Shown here: piece by piece, positions 1-13,800 of the stretch | Layout: each line of letters starts with the position of its first letter | Numbering within the stretch: position 1 is the stretch's first letter | Source of the DNA: Tamarix chinensis | Lineage: Eukaryota > Streptophyta > Magnoliopsida > Caryophyllales > Tamaricaceae | Assembly: GCA_030549775.1 (NCBI GenBank) | Contig: CM060171.1 | Coordinates: forward strand, 8,925,289-8,989,288 | DNA: 64,000 bases | Reading direction: 5' to 3' | Notes under the pieces: model-generated | Databases searched by the model: none | Seen by the model: only the letters and a program-made list of their open reading frames with translations | What the model was told of the DNA's origin: nothing | Position numbers and translations under genes: made by a program

Positions 1-1320
1 CTATTGGAAAAATATTTTATAAAATGTCTATAGAAATCGTCATGATCCAAAAAACTTAGAAAAAATGGAGAAAATAAGTACTTATATTTATATAGAAAAT
101 TATGAAAATATACTACTATTTATCTTTCAATTTTCTGTGCAAAATTGAAAAGCTGTATTTGTAGTTTTTGAATCGAAAAAGTAAAATTAAAATAAATTCT
201 ATTAATACGTTCTTTAAATTTTTAAAAAGCTTGTAAACATTTTTGAAGGTAAATTATAAGCATATTTTTTAAACAAAATTAGGTTAAACAGAGCCTAATT
301 TTCCTTTTACAAATAGAAAGTACAGTGTGCGCTTGCTGGTCGCCATCTCACATAAAAGCAACTATAATAGTATCTTTAAATTTAATGCTTCAATTGTACT
401 ATCCAATCATTTTCTCTCTCATCTTTCATATTTTTATCAATTTACTTTAAATTTAATTCAATACTCTACAATAACCAACCTAAAATTTACAACACCCATA
501 TACTTTTATTAATCACATCATCAATAATTTATACTTTATATTATTTAAAATTTAATACATATCAATCTATATACAATAATTAATAGTTTATGAAAATATA
601 TAAAATTAATATTTGATTTTAATTAATTTTAAAATAAACCATTATAGTTTTTCTATTATAATAATAATAATTAATAAAAATATTACAACAAAAATACAGA
701 TACAATATAATTAGTAAAAAAATATTACAACAGAAATACAAATACATCAATATTACAAAAATATAAAAACATCATTAAGGGTTACAATAACATTAAGAAA
801 ATAAATAAAAACTATAGAAATTAACCAAATAAATATAACTAGAGAAATATTGAAGATAAATGAATAAAATAAATATAAGTAGAGAAATAAATAAAAAATA
901 TAACTAGAGAAATTAATAAAATAAATATACATAGAGAAATTAATAATTAATAAAATAAATATAATAAGAGAAATTTATAAAGTAAATATAACTAGAGAAA
1001 TGAATAAGATTAATTATGTAAAGAAATAAATATTAGAAAAAGAGGTAGAATAGAGGATATGAAAATGTGGACAAAAAATGACGTATTTATAACTATTTTT
1101 TTTACCGTTATTATTAACGATCATATTTTTTCTATATATTAAAAAAATTATGTTTTAATAATAAAATTTAGGCTAAAATTATATTAAAAAAATATATAAA
1201 AATCAGCTCCAACAATTCCAAAATTTTTGAGGATATCTTAAATTTAAGGGTAATATTTTTTTTATACAATCACAATATTAAATTTAAGGTTCCCATATTT
1301 TAAATTGCGATTTAATTTTT
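1..1320. other. AT-rich 5' flank of the SCC3 gene, no gene seen
   Basis: This stretch upstream of the cohesin gene is very AT-rich and holds no open frame with recognisable protein similarity. It contains degenerate short tandem repeats (annotated separately) and several long A or T runs. The basal promoter of SCC3 should lie in its last few hundred bases, but no single TATA box stands out from the AT background. The first GC-rich sequence starts near 1325, which probably marks the transcribed leader. Confidence 0.6.
800..1030. repeat. Degenerate AT-rich tandem repeat, ~35 bp period
   Basis: The phrase 'aaataaatataactagagaa' recurs about six times with small changes (near 825, 870, 900, 925, 960 and 990). 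The spacing is 25-45 bases. It reads as an ageing minisatellite immediately upstream of the SCC3 promoter. No coding potential is visible. Confidence 0.75.
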
Positions 1321-1355
1321 TTTCCGACCGCGGTTGCTCAAAGCAGCGTTTGTCA

Positions 1356-1363
1356 TTTGGCGG
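1356..1363 (+). promoter_or_regulatory. E2F-consensus site in the SCC3 leader
   Basis: TTTGGCGG matches the E2F consensus WTTSSCSS and lies about 140 bases upstream of the SCC3 start codon, in the first GC-rich stretch before the gene. Plant S-phase and cohesin genes are commonly E2F-controlled, so the position is plausible. Function is inferred from consensus and location only. Confidence 0.5.
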
Positions 1364-1498
1364 GATCCTCCATCAACGACTCTCAAATTGGGGGCTAGGG
1401 TTAGCTTCAGAGTATCAGAATAGAAGAAGCTTCCAATTTCATTTCCTTTCCCAACATTTACATCTAAATTCTTCCACTGATAAAGCAGGATCTCGTTC

Positions 1499-4400
1499 AT
1501 GGAAGACGCAGCAGCAGGCTCCGAAGCATCATTTCGTCGCTCGGTAAAGTTCGTTCACTCTTCTTCTTTCTTCTATCATTCTCCATCCTTTTACATCTGA
1601 CAGGCTGTACCTGATGTTTACGGAACAGAAAAGAGCTAGGACCAACATATTTAATATTACTGGCGATGATAGTGGAGATATATATGGCAGAGGAAATGAA
1701 CCGATCAACCAAAGCCCTAATCACCCTGACCGCGGAGATTCAATTGATGATTTTGAGGAAGTTCGACCTAAAGTTAAACGAAGTCGAGCGACAGAAAATG
1801 TGCTCAATCGAAGTGGCAATCAGACGTTAATTGGTTTGTGTCCTGGCTTAGTTTATTACTCGATATTGAACGTGGATGAAAAATACATAATTAAGGAGGG
1901 CTATTTTTTCTTTCTATGAAATTATGACACAGTATTCTATTCAACAGAAAAGGGCGAACTAAAAGATGTGCACGGGAGGAGTAAGGAGAAAAAGTATAAA
2001 CTTCAGTGTGTACGGGGAGGTTTTAACTTACACGCTAGAAGAGATAATGAACATTCTCATCCAATGAAGAAGAAAGACTATACTACCATTAGGTTTTTTA
2101 AAATTTCTGCTTACTTTGACAAACTATTTTAAATGTTTCCCTGGAGGGAGTCGTTGATTTCTTTCATCTTTATAATAATGTGTGGATTGAATTAGCTGCT
2201 GCCATGTCTGAATAAGGAATTATAAGTAGTGCGTGTGTTTTCTATATTTTCATGCAGTAATTATATGGCGGCATTCGTAGAAGTTTGATGGGGAAAGAGT
2301 TTTTTGTTTTTGTTTGTTACTCGCTCCTTTTTTTTTGGTTTCCTCTCCAAATTTTTATGATTGGGAGCTGGAATTACCCTTCCCCTATAACGGCTGCTAT
2401 TAGTATGTATATTGTGATGCTGGTTTATTTTCAGTTGATGCATGGCACTGACTTTATTATACTAATTGTTGCTGGTTGATATGAAATTTGAACTTCTTGT
2501 GCAGATGTCATTAAAAGTAACAGAAAAGCTATACCTCAGGCGGTCAAGATTTGGGTTGAACATTTTGAAAAGGACCAAAAATCTGCTATTGTTGAACTTC
2601 TAACAATGTTTTTTGAGGTAATTGAATTATTATGCTTTATTACGTTGCTGGGCGGAGGGCATTAGTGGTATAAAGAATCACTTGTTGACTAATGCGATAA
2701 TGCATTTGAGCCGGGAGGTATTCTGAAACTCCGCTATCATAAAATTAGTTCATTTTTTCAAAAAAAGGCGGGACATTTTGCTGCATTCTTTTCTGCTATT
2801 AATCCGAGGCTCAACTTTACAATTTTTTTCAAAAAATCATTTATTCTTTTATTTTTTTAAACCCCGTGAAACCTTTTGTGTGTGCCTTTCCCCCTATGTG
2901 TTTTTAGGAATTACTGATGGAGGTCATTATTTGACAGGCATGTGGGGCTAAATATGATTTCCGAGGAGATATGTTAGAAGAGGCCAGCGTTGATGACGTT
3001 GTCTTGGCCTTGGTTGAGCTTGCGAAAAATGTATCCTACATCAAAAGTTGTATATATTCATTAGATATGCTTTTTAATGTATTCAAGATGTATTTTACGT
3101 CCTATTCATGAATTTTTGACTTGCAAGTTGGTAATATTGGGTACTTCATAGGCTGTGTCAATTCATCAAATCTCCAGTCATTGTTAAAAGTTAAAACACT
3201 CTCTGAGTCTCCTTCCTACTTGTTTTGCTTGGTTTGAGTATTATGTGGATTAAGAATTTGGTAAAAAGAACAAATGATAACACTATGAAGTATGGCCTCA
3301 TCCAATGTTTACCCTTACCTCCAAGCTGGTATATGAGGAACTTCAAAAGACTTTAGAGAATATTGAGGAAACAAAATGGAATGGAGAGAGTCTTAGTTAT
3401 TTTTTTTCTTCCCCTCCTTCCTTAACTCTTGATGTAGGGTGAAGTTGACGACTATCAGAGTTCAAAGAAAAAGGAAATCAACACCTTTAAAGATAATCTT
3501 GTTTCTTTTTGGGATAATCTGGTTGTGGAATGTCAAAATGGGCCATTGTTTGATGACGTTTTGTTGGAGAAGTGTACAGACTATGTGATTGCTTTGTCAT
3601 GGTGAGTCAATATATTCTATTTGGAATTTTAGAATATTGCCTCTATTCTGTTTGGTTAATTATATTCAGTATTACTCAGCACCCCTCCTAGAGTCTATCG
3701 TCAAGTTGCCTCGCTGGTCGGACTTCAGCTCGTCACTTCCTGCATTACAGTTGCTAAAATGCTCAGTTCACAGAGGGAAACTATACAGAGACAGTTAAAT
3801 GCTGAGAAGAAGAAACGGATCGAGGGGGCCTCGTGTGGATTCACTGGATAAAAGGTTATCTGAAACTCATGGGAAGATAACTAAGATGGAGAGTATGATG
3901 CGAAAGATATTTACTGGGTATGGCTTTGTGTTTCTTTTCCCCCTTAGGAAATGTTCTACTATCCGTCAAATTTATCATTATATTCTGGGGTAAAGGTTCC
4001 ACTACCGTTGGTGGCTTGAGTTCAAGAAAGTATAATTTATTGGTTAGGTAAAGCTCAAAACAGATTTGCGTGGATCTTATCCGATTATGGACAAGAACTG
4101 GTTTATTTCCCTCATTTTCATGGTTAATTTTGTTCTTTAATAAACATTGAAAAAAGATTTATTGATTAATTTTGTATCATTTTCATAGGCTTTTTGTGCA
4201 CCGGTATCGGGATATTGATCCAAATATTCGGATGTCCTGCATTCAGTCATTGGGTGTTTGGGTATTGTCATATCCATCTTTCTTTTTGCAAGACACATAC
4301 TTAAAGTATCTTGGTTGGACTCTGAATGACAAGGTATGGCTTGGTTCATTTCATTATATCTTAGGTAGGATAGACTTTTCAGTTACGGCAACTGGCTACA

Positions 4401-5861
4401 GGTCACTTCTTGCCTTTCTAATGTGAATGAATGTAGAGCGCTGGTGTTAGGAAGGCTTCTGTCATTGCATTGCAAAGTTTGTATGAGGTGGATGACAATG
4501 TGCCATCTCTTGGTCTTTTCACTGAGAGGTTTTCCAATAGGATGATTGAGCTTGCTGATGATGTTGATGTTTCTGTTGCTGTCTGTGCCATAGGGCTTGT
4601 CAAGCAGTTGCTAAGGTAGTCCTTCCTTTCATGATTTTTTTGTCATCTCCTTGCCCCCTCGCTTCTGCTTCTTTTGGGAGCTAATGTTGTTGCCTGTGGT
4701 TCTTCCAGACATCAACTTCTAGTTGACGATGACTTAGGTCCTTTATATGACCTACTGATTGATGAACCTCCAGAAATCAGGCGTGCCATAGGCGAGCTGG
4801 TTTATGATCACTTGATTGCACAGAAGTTCAGTAGTTCTCAGCTGGGCTCAAAAGGTCTGCGCTTCTTTAGGTTTAAATTATCCATTTACGTCTTGTCTTA
4901 TACTGTCAAGCACTCATAATGCTCATAATTTTTCTCAGGCAATGACAACTCATCTTTGGTTACTCTTGGTAGAATGTTACAAATTCTAAGAGAGTTCTCG
5001 TCAGACCCAATTTTGAGTACCTATGTCATCGATGATGTCTGGGAGTACATGAAGGCCATGAGGGTATGTTGCTACACCAGTTTCAGTGTTTCCATAAATA
5101 TTAGTGATTAACTTGCTTCTTATATGGAGTAGCTGTGTGACATTGCCAGCACCTTTATAATTTATTAAATTTCATGCACCCTTGCTCCCATCCAAGAAAA
5201 TTAATGAAGAAAATGCTAGATCAAATTCTCTTTTGTGGTAAGTTGTTTTTATTTGTGCTGAAGTTTTTTCATTTCCCCATTGTAGGATTGGAAGTGTATA
5301 ATTGCAACACTCTTGGATGAAAATCCATCAATAGAGCTTACTGAAAATGATGCAACAAATATGATCAGGCTTCTTAATGCCTCCGTGAAGAAGGCTACTG
5401 GAGAAAGGATAGTACCTGCAACTGATAATCGCAAGCAATATTATACTAAAGCTCAAAAGGTGGTTGTTATTTTTTATTTTATGTTATTTTCATTTCTACC
5501 CAGTCTCATGATTGTTGCAGGATCCATGTTACATGATTGCATCTCTCACCTCACTTTTTATACATGTACTTTCTATCGTATATAAAACTGTTCAAGTTGG
5601 TTTCCTTGGGGGTGGGGGGCATGGGGATACTAACAAGGCGGGTGACGTGATGATGGTTATGATAAGTTTCCTTTAATATTGATGCTAGTCAATTGAAGTT
5701 GTTCATATTATCCTATATCTGATGGTTCAATTTGATCCGAAAAATCAAATAATTGATCCAATATTTTTTAAAATTAAATAACCGATCCAATCAATAAAAG
5801 ATCTAATAAATGGGATATCTAATCCGATAAATACAAATAATATCCGATTCAATAAATTATA

Positions 5862-5894
<33 letters not shown>

Positions 5895-7851
5895 ATTCTA
5901 AACACGAGTTATTTTTCATAAAATGTTATTGTATATAAGCATGTATGTGTGTATAACTTGAAATGAAGCTTTTATTGTAAGTAAATTGTATACTTTTTAA
6001 TTATTATTTTGATTAAATATTTAAATATTATCCAAAGTTTGTAATTACTAATTGAATATAATGTGATTTAAAACTCAAATTAAATCATTAGATCATAGCA
6101 TATCAAATTGGATCAATTTATTATTTTTCGATTGGATAATTTTTTATCCTATATTTCTCATTTGTGGCCTGTTTAAAAGTTTCGGATATCTACGTATTAT
6201 TTCTTATCCGATCCAAATTTTTGGATATCTGAAGCTTTTTTCTAGATATCCCATCTTTCAAATATCCAAATCTTTTTGCCAGATATTTGATCATTGGATA
6301 TCCGAAACACTAGGTTTCTAAGCTGGGAACCGGTTTACTTGCTTTTATGGCTGCACTAAGTGTTTTCTTAGGCATTTATTCCCCTTGATGGATTTGCATA
6401 GTGCATCAAATTAGCTTTGATTAAGTAACAATATGGTGCTCTCCCACCGTCACTTCTCATTCTCGTGAAGAAACAATATCAGTTGCATTCTTAGGAGAAA
6501 TGTTTGCTTTATGATTAACCGAGAAGCAAATGATGTAATGTTAAAGTTATTTTGAAGAAATATCCTCAGCATTCTTTTAAACGATAAGTCATAGGGATAA
6601 AAATGTAAAAATATCATGTATTTTTTTCTGAACACAATTTCTCCATGTTTTATTAGGAGGCAATCGAAAACAGCAGGAGAGATATAACTGTAGCCATGAT
6701 GAAGAGCTACCCTCAACTTCTACGCAAATACATGGCTGACAAAGCAAAAGTTTCGTCCCTTGTAGAGATCATTCTGCATATGAACCTTGAACTTTATTCT
6801 GTGAACAGACAAGAACAGGTAGGTTAGATATATTTTCTTCTGTTCATACCCATTAATCCAATTATGTACAGAGAGTGCTGACAATTCTCTTTCACTGGCT
6901 CTTAGCAATTCAAATCAGTTCTTCAACTCATAGGGGAGGCCTTTTTTAAACACGGCGATAAGGATTCCCTTCGGTCTTGTGTCAAGGCAATGAGCTTATG
7001 CTGCACAGAAAGTAAAGGCGATCTTGAGGACTATTCTCGGAACAAATTCCAAGAGCTTGAGGAAGAACTCACTGCAAAGCTCAAGACTGCAATGAATGAC
7101 ATAATGGTATACTTGCTTGAGAGCTGTTTCATTTTCATTTTCTGGTGTGAATACAATTTGACATAGTTGAGGTTGCAGGATGGTGATGATGAATATCCTC
7201 TTCTTGTAAATTTGAAAAGGCTGTATGAGCTTCAGCTGTCCAGGTCTGTATCTGTTGAGAGCTTGTATGATGATTTAGTCAGCACTCTTGTAAGATTCAG
7301 GAACTTAAATGATGAGGTATGTACTAAATCAGTTTCAAGAAGTATGTCACGAGTTCTTGCCTGTTCTTTGGATGTGACTTAAGTAGTTATGCTTGTATAG
7401 GTAGTCATTTTTCTGCTTCTCAACTTGTATCTACACATAGCTTGGAGTCTGCAAACAATTGTTAGCAGCAAATCAGTATCAGAAGCCACTTTATCCTCTT
7501 TACTGTCAAAACGTACTGTGTTATTTGAGCAACTGGAGTATTTCCTTCCTGCCTCTCCTCAAATTGAAGGAGGTGCCAAACTGCAAAATCAACTTGCTTG
7601 CAGAGTGAGTTTTGTTGTCAGCTAGCTCTATTCATCTGCTGCTTCTACAAATTGAATAACAGTTTTCATGCTAAATTACTGTTAATAAATGTCTTTTGTG
7701 TCCAAGGTGTGCACGATACTTGCTGAGCTTTGGTGTTTATTTAGAGACACAAATTTCTCCTCAACAAAGCTACAGCGATTGGGCTTTTGTCCAGATTTTT
7801 CAATTCTACAGAGGTTCTGGTCTCTTTGTGAGTTACAACTGAACATTTCAG
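1499..7851 (+). CDS. SCC3: SCC3 exons 1-16: N-terminus, STAG domain, SCD domain, HEAT repeats
   Basis: Residues 1-83 are a charged, low-complexity N-terminus opening MEDAAAGSEASFRRS and running into KRARTN. The STAG domain covers about residues 84-190 (WVEHFEKD, AIVELLTMFFEACGAKYDF). The stromalin conservative domain follows at about 285-370, with LFVHRYRDIDPNIRMSC. Exons 9-16 continue the helical HEAT array (EPPEIRRAIGELVYDHL, NLKRLYELQLSR, LYLHIAWSLQ). Exon 6 carries the frameshifting G run. Exon 16 ends in phase 1 and continues into exon 17 across a 3.6 kb intron. Confidence 0.93.
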
Positions 7852-10800
7852 GTATGTTATGTTTTTGGTTTCTAAAGCATATTATACCTGAGTAGATCAT
7901 ATGTATTTTGAGTTTTTTTTTCCTTATGCTCTGATTAAGGGTACTACTAAATTGGCCATTTAGTAGTTTTCATGGAAAATTTAAAGTAACGGAGTTTTTT
8001 CAGTGCCTAACCTTCCAACTTCTATGTTTTGAAATCTTTTTAGTGGATTAGCTAATTGACATTTTAATAAGCATCAAAACTTGAGAAAAGAAGATGCATA
8101 TAGACTTTTGTTCCATGATACCAATATATCAATAGATTGCTCAATATTAATCACTCGATTATGTGAGGTTGGAAATGAAATCCTGGTATATATTGTGGTG
8201 CTAATTGAGGAGAAAAAAACAAACAAGCTATAACTCTAGTTGCAATCAATTTGAATGAAAAAAAGATTACCAATTGCTGAAGTCTGGTAGCCTTATGATG
8301 CAAGGCTAGAAATTAGCCTTGCTGGTTTATCAAACAAAGCCCTAGGTTTCATAGAAAACCTCAATTGACTCTTTTTAATTGGAACATACCTGATGTAGGA
8401 GCATCCCCGACAAGTGATGCAAACTTACTAATTAATTTTTCTAAGTTAGACAGCTACAAAACTGATCTAACTTGGAAATAATTAATTACCTTGAGGGAGG
8501 AAGTAATCCAAGATATGCATGGGCCGAGTGGTGCGCCATGCATGAGCGGAGTAAATGCACCATCATTTACGTGGCTGACCTAGCTCAAACAATGGCTCAC
8601 AATCAATCCCAACTTTTGAAAATCCAAGCCAGCAGCAGCCATTTTTGGATGACATTGGGCCACAAAAAGGAGGAGACAAGAAGCATGTTTCAGACCTAGA
8701 ATGTTGTTACTGATTGGAAGTCTTTGCAGCACCTTTTCAGACAGCTAAATCAGTCATTCATGCGTATTAGCCAAGCACTAGAGTACTGGTTGGATAATAA
8801 GGCATTTTAGCCATGTATGGGCTGTTAGCTTTTTCTAATTTGGTTGGTCGTCATGTAAAGTTGATAGCTGGTCATTAATTTTCTTGTAAAATCCCCAAGG
8901 TGAGATCTAAAGCCTTGGACCCATTTCCTTTATGCCATTTTTTGAAATCAGCTATAAGGGTGTTGATAGAGCAAATTTCTTTTAGTTAAAATTAAACTAG
9001 CTAGTTGAGTTGTTCTAGAGGGCTGGTTAGTTATCCGACCTTCCATGTGATAAATGCAACTCCTTCATACCATGTTAGACCACATAGAGGTCTTTTTACC
9101 ACCTCCTACCTACCCTACACATTCGATCAAGGTTGTCACTACAAAGCTATACTTCAGCCAGGTGATCCTCCTACCAAGAAAGATCCTCCATCAGTTCATG
9201 AGTTGGAAGTGTTGGAGACGCTCGATTGGGACAAGTCTGACAAACACGATCCATCAGGTTACAATGAAAACAACTTGACTCGGAAGTGTTAGACTAGGCC
9301 ACTTTAGCTTCTTGAATTGACAAGTTTGTCAGGAGGACTTCCGCCCATATTAGACCTTCTTAGAATTGTGTTGCCAGCAAGTAATACTTCGAGCATGCAT
9401 GGTTAACAACGGTAGAGTGGGTACATTATAATGGCAAAATAGGCTCACGTGCTTTAATGTCCTATTGCTTATCCCAAATTTGAATAAAGTCAACAATCAC
9501 CTCAAGGTCGGCCCTTTGGTCTTTGTCATGCATATTAACTAGTTGTGCAACAAACAACAATGAAAGAATAAAGGCATTCTTTTTGTTTATTTTTTATTTT
9601 TTTAATCTTTTCTAATTAGTGTGAAGAAAATATGAGAAACTAGTTAAAACTTTCAACCTTTGTTGGTTCCCAATGAATCTTGAACTATAAGCAAAGATGA
9701 ATGAAATCACATAGTTAAACTTGCCAGGATTTGCTAACCAAATAAAAAGGTTTTTGGTGGCAATGAGCTTTGATTCGAATATGGTTAGTCCGAGTGATGC
9801 ATGAGGGTTTCTACTTAGTGAGGTTGATGGAAGCAACAATTGATGTGAATGTCAACAAGCGATGACAACACCAATTTGTGAGTTGGCACATAGCTTTGTG
9901 AGGAAGATGGTGGCTTGTGACTGCGCACATTGGTGAATTGTTAGTGAAGGAAAATGATGTTAGTTGTGCTTGGTTGTAGTACCCCAGTGGTGGCTAGGGT
10001 CGGGGTATGAAAAGTTGACCATGAATGTTGGGAATCAAATTTAGGTTTGATTAAAAATTTTCTTCTTGTAGATTGTGGTGGTGGGGGGAATGTCAATAGT
10101 GGTGGCTAGAATGACCAAACTAGTGGCGGTGGAATGGTTTGGATTTGATATCAATTGATACCAAATTGATGTAAGGCTAATTTCTAGCCTTTCAGGTTTA
10201 TCAAATAGAATCCAAGGTTTCACATGACCTCACATTTCTCATCTCTTATTAATCAAGGTACGCAAAAAAATGTCTTAGGGTTTATATATGAGGTCCGAAG
10301 GACTACAAAAGATGAACATAGCCCTAACAAAAGATAAGAGAACACTATTAGTTCTAATATGCTTGAGCCAACATAAAGAGCCCTATTCATTTGGACCTTT
10401 GTTTTTTGGAAGTTCTGGAACTACCTACGACAACTACTATAGGGCCTATGGTGAGGTGATACATGGATGGCATCACCTTCTTGGTTTGTTTTTGAATGGA
10501 TTTTGGTTTTCGAGTCTTAAATCAAAGGTGAATAACAATATATCTTTAAGCTAATTTTAACTCACTGTAAATAATCATTTGAACTTGGGTGATTTGAATT
10601 TGGTGTTGGATTTGCCATCCTTGACCTTCGTCAACCTTTGTTTTGTTTTCCATTTTTCTTCTGTGTATGGATAACTTATATTGTGCAAAGGGCCGCTTTT
10701 GGTGGTGGAGGAGGCAATAAAATTGCGGTCGCGATTGCAGTTGCAGTGTCGCGAATGATATTTTATGTCGTGGTTGTCGCGGCATGATTTTTAAAAAATT

Positions 10801-13800
10801 TTTTTTCACAATAAATATTGGCATATATCGGTAAATGTCGGTAAAATATCAGCAAATATCAGTTGGTAACTGATATATCATCAATAAATGTGAAATTCTA
10901 AATCCGTCGCGTATCGCTAATTTCACATATCGAATGACCCACAATATGATAAATATCGGCTGATATTGCGTACCGAGACTGATATTTAATTATATAAAAA
11001 GATGACAGGAGGAGATAATATTGACAGCCTGATTTGGCCACATTAATATACAACATGACCATTTCCAGTGTAGGCAATGCAAGATGGGGGAGAAAATGAG
11101 GGCTGAGACTCTGGGGGGTGACAACCATTGGTTGACTAGTAAGAAGTTTTTCTTCTTTTCATTTATTTTCATTGGTTTGAAAAGGCTGATTGTGCACATT
11201 AAATATGTGGGATCAAGCTGCTGATATAGCTCTTTTCCCACAGAAGACTAGGGATTCTGGGTCCACCTTTTGTAGTATCTTCTGTTTTGAGGTACTACTA
11301 TTATTACCTGGTAGTTGGGAGATTTCAGCGGATTATTGTCTTGGAGGAGTCCTGGGCTCTGTGAGCTATATGCTTGCAAATTGATCTGTTGAGTCTACTG
11401 TTACTGACATGATTGTTAGTTTGTAACCTTGCAACTCTTGTCTTGTCTGTCTGATATATTGCATTTGTCTTGGAGGTGAAACTGAAAATGAAGATTTAAA
11501 CGGAGAATATGTTGAGGAGACAAATCGGGATGCTGTCATGATTGCTGCTGCAAAGCTTATTGCTAGTGATACAGTGCCCAAGGTAACTCATCTTTTGAAA
11601 TGATTTTTAGTTCAGTCTGTAATTTTATTGGTTATTGCCTAAAGGAGACTTTATGCATCAAGTGTCTTCCAATTTTGATTACTAAATGTCTGGTACATGA
11701 CAGGACTACCTTGCTCCAGAAATCATCTCTCATCTTATGTTGCATGGATCGAACATAATGGAGATTGTTAAACATTTAATCGCTGTTCTGAGGAAAAAAG
11801 AGGACGATGTTGCCAGCATATTTTTTAAAGCTCTAAAACGGGTAATAGTCCGTGATGCCCCATAGATGACTGCATCATATGAATCATATTTCTTTGTATT
11901 AGTTATCTAAACTTAAAAAATAACTCTAGTCAATGTTGTTGTTTGTGATATTTTGGATTTGCTATTACAAACTGATCGAAAAAGATGCATAATATTCGAT
12001 GATGAAAAATTGTGATGGTTGACAAACTTGTAGTTGGGATTCGTGTTGGTCTGAGGAGACATAATATGGAAAGCGTGGGCCTTTAGGTTTATCTGATGTA
12101 CTGAATTCTATGGTCCTACTTTTGATCTGTACTTCTTTTTATTTGTTTTGCAGGCATACCATCGGCATGTGATTGAAAGGGTGAATAGGAGTGGTGATTC
12201 TTTAGCTAACAAGTCGTTTCTTGATTGCAAGGAGCTTGCTGCTCGGCTTTCTGCACTATTCATTGGTGCTGCCAGGAACAAGCACCGTGCAGACATTCTA
12301 AGAATTGTGAAGGATGGTGTGGAGTATGCATTTACTGATTTACCTTGTCAATTATCTTTCCTGGAGGGTGCTGTCCTCCCATTTATCACCAAGCTGCCAC
12401 CATCAGAAATTCATGACCTGTACTGATTCTGTTTCCCATATCACTGTTGTAATCTAATGGTCATTTTGTTGAGTCTTGACAGATTATAATCCAAACTATG
12501 CTTCATTCATGTAGTCTTAAAGATATCCAAGGACGAACAACAAATATGAATACAGCTGAAGATCCTAGTGGCTGGCGTCCTTATTTTGCGTTTGTTGATA
12601 CACTACAGGAGAAATATGTGAAGAACGAAGGTTTTGCAGGTATGGAAATGCTACTATCTTTTTTCTCTCATTAACTATTAGTGGGTCAGTGGTAAGATCA
12701 GGGTCTGCACAATTATTGGATGATGTAGTCTCACTTTCCATTGGATTATTTCCTGCCTCCTTATCTGAACCTTTTTTGCTTTTGTATGATTTTTTTAGCA
12801 ACCAGGAGTAGTTACCGTGGAATTAGACGAATTCGTGAGAGTATTAGGTCAATTGATTGATTGATTGTGCGTGGCGGGAATTACGATTAGGGTTTATGAG
12901 ATCTAGAGAGTAGATAGAGAGGCAATGGAGGAGAGAGCTAGGGAATTGGCTATTTTTTAATTCTCCCAACTTATATTAGTAATGAGGCCTTAGCCCTTTA
13001 TTTATATGTGAGTACAAACTATGGGCTTAGCCCTTAGAATGAATAAAATAATATCTTTTAAATAATCGCTTATATCTGACAAAATATTCTCCTAAATAAT
13101 ATCATAGCTAAATATGACCAATAACTACTAAATAAAAATAGTTATAAAATGATAACTAAAAACTAGCTAACTTGTGGCAAAAGTAAAAATATTAGCTAGA
13201 TATTTCAGCCTAAAAGGGCTGCTTAAATCATGCCCTAACAGTTGTCGTCATATTCATGATTTTATTTGGTTTCTATCTACCAGCCTGACATTATAACTTT
13301 CTGGTGCTTAATGCCGGGTGTGTGCCTATGTAAGATCTATCACTATCCGCATGATAAATTTATCTTAATGGTTGCTATTAACCCATCCATGTTTTTTGGC
13401 TGACGTGCAAGTTATTTCAGCAGTCATGTAACTAACTTGAAAATTAGTAGTGTATAAATTGGTAGATCTCTGCTATCCACTTTTGATATTGATGGAAATA
13501 TTGAATAAGTTGTGCTCATAAATCAATTGGTAAAACCTTACTTTCAGCATCAATCTTAGGTGAAGCCAAATGGAAATATCGAAATAAGCATAAACGTTAC
13601 CTCCAAGGTTCCATGCATTCTCAACCATCAAGCTGGCATCACCGCTTGTATTCAAAGAGTTACTAATTTGACCTCTTGGTTATGTTGAGCATCTGTGTAA
13701 CCAAAGGAATCTGTATTTGATGTAGGCTTAACTTTTAGCCTATGGTTTTCATACAAAACCTCAACTCAAGTGGTACTCAATTCAAATCTGAACTTAAAAA

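Noticed and set aside
9005..9292. 95-codon + frame in SCC3 intron 16
   Set aside because: It has reasonable amino-acid composition but no family match I know and no splice role. Probably chance or an unrecognisable element fragment.
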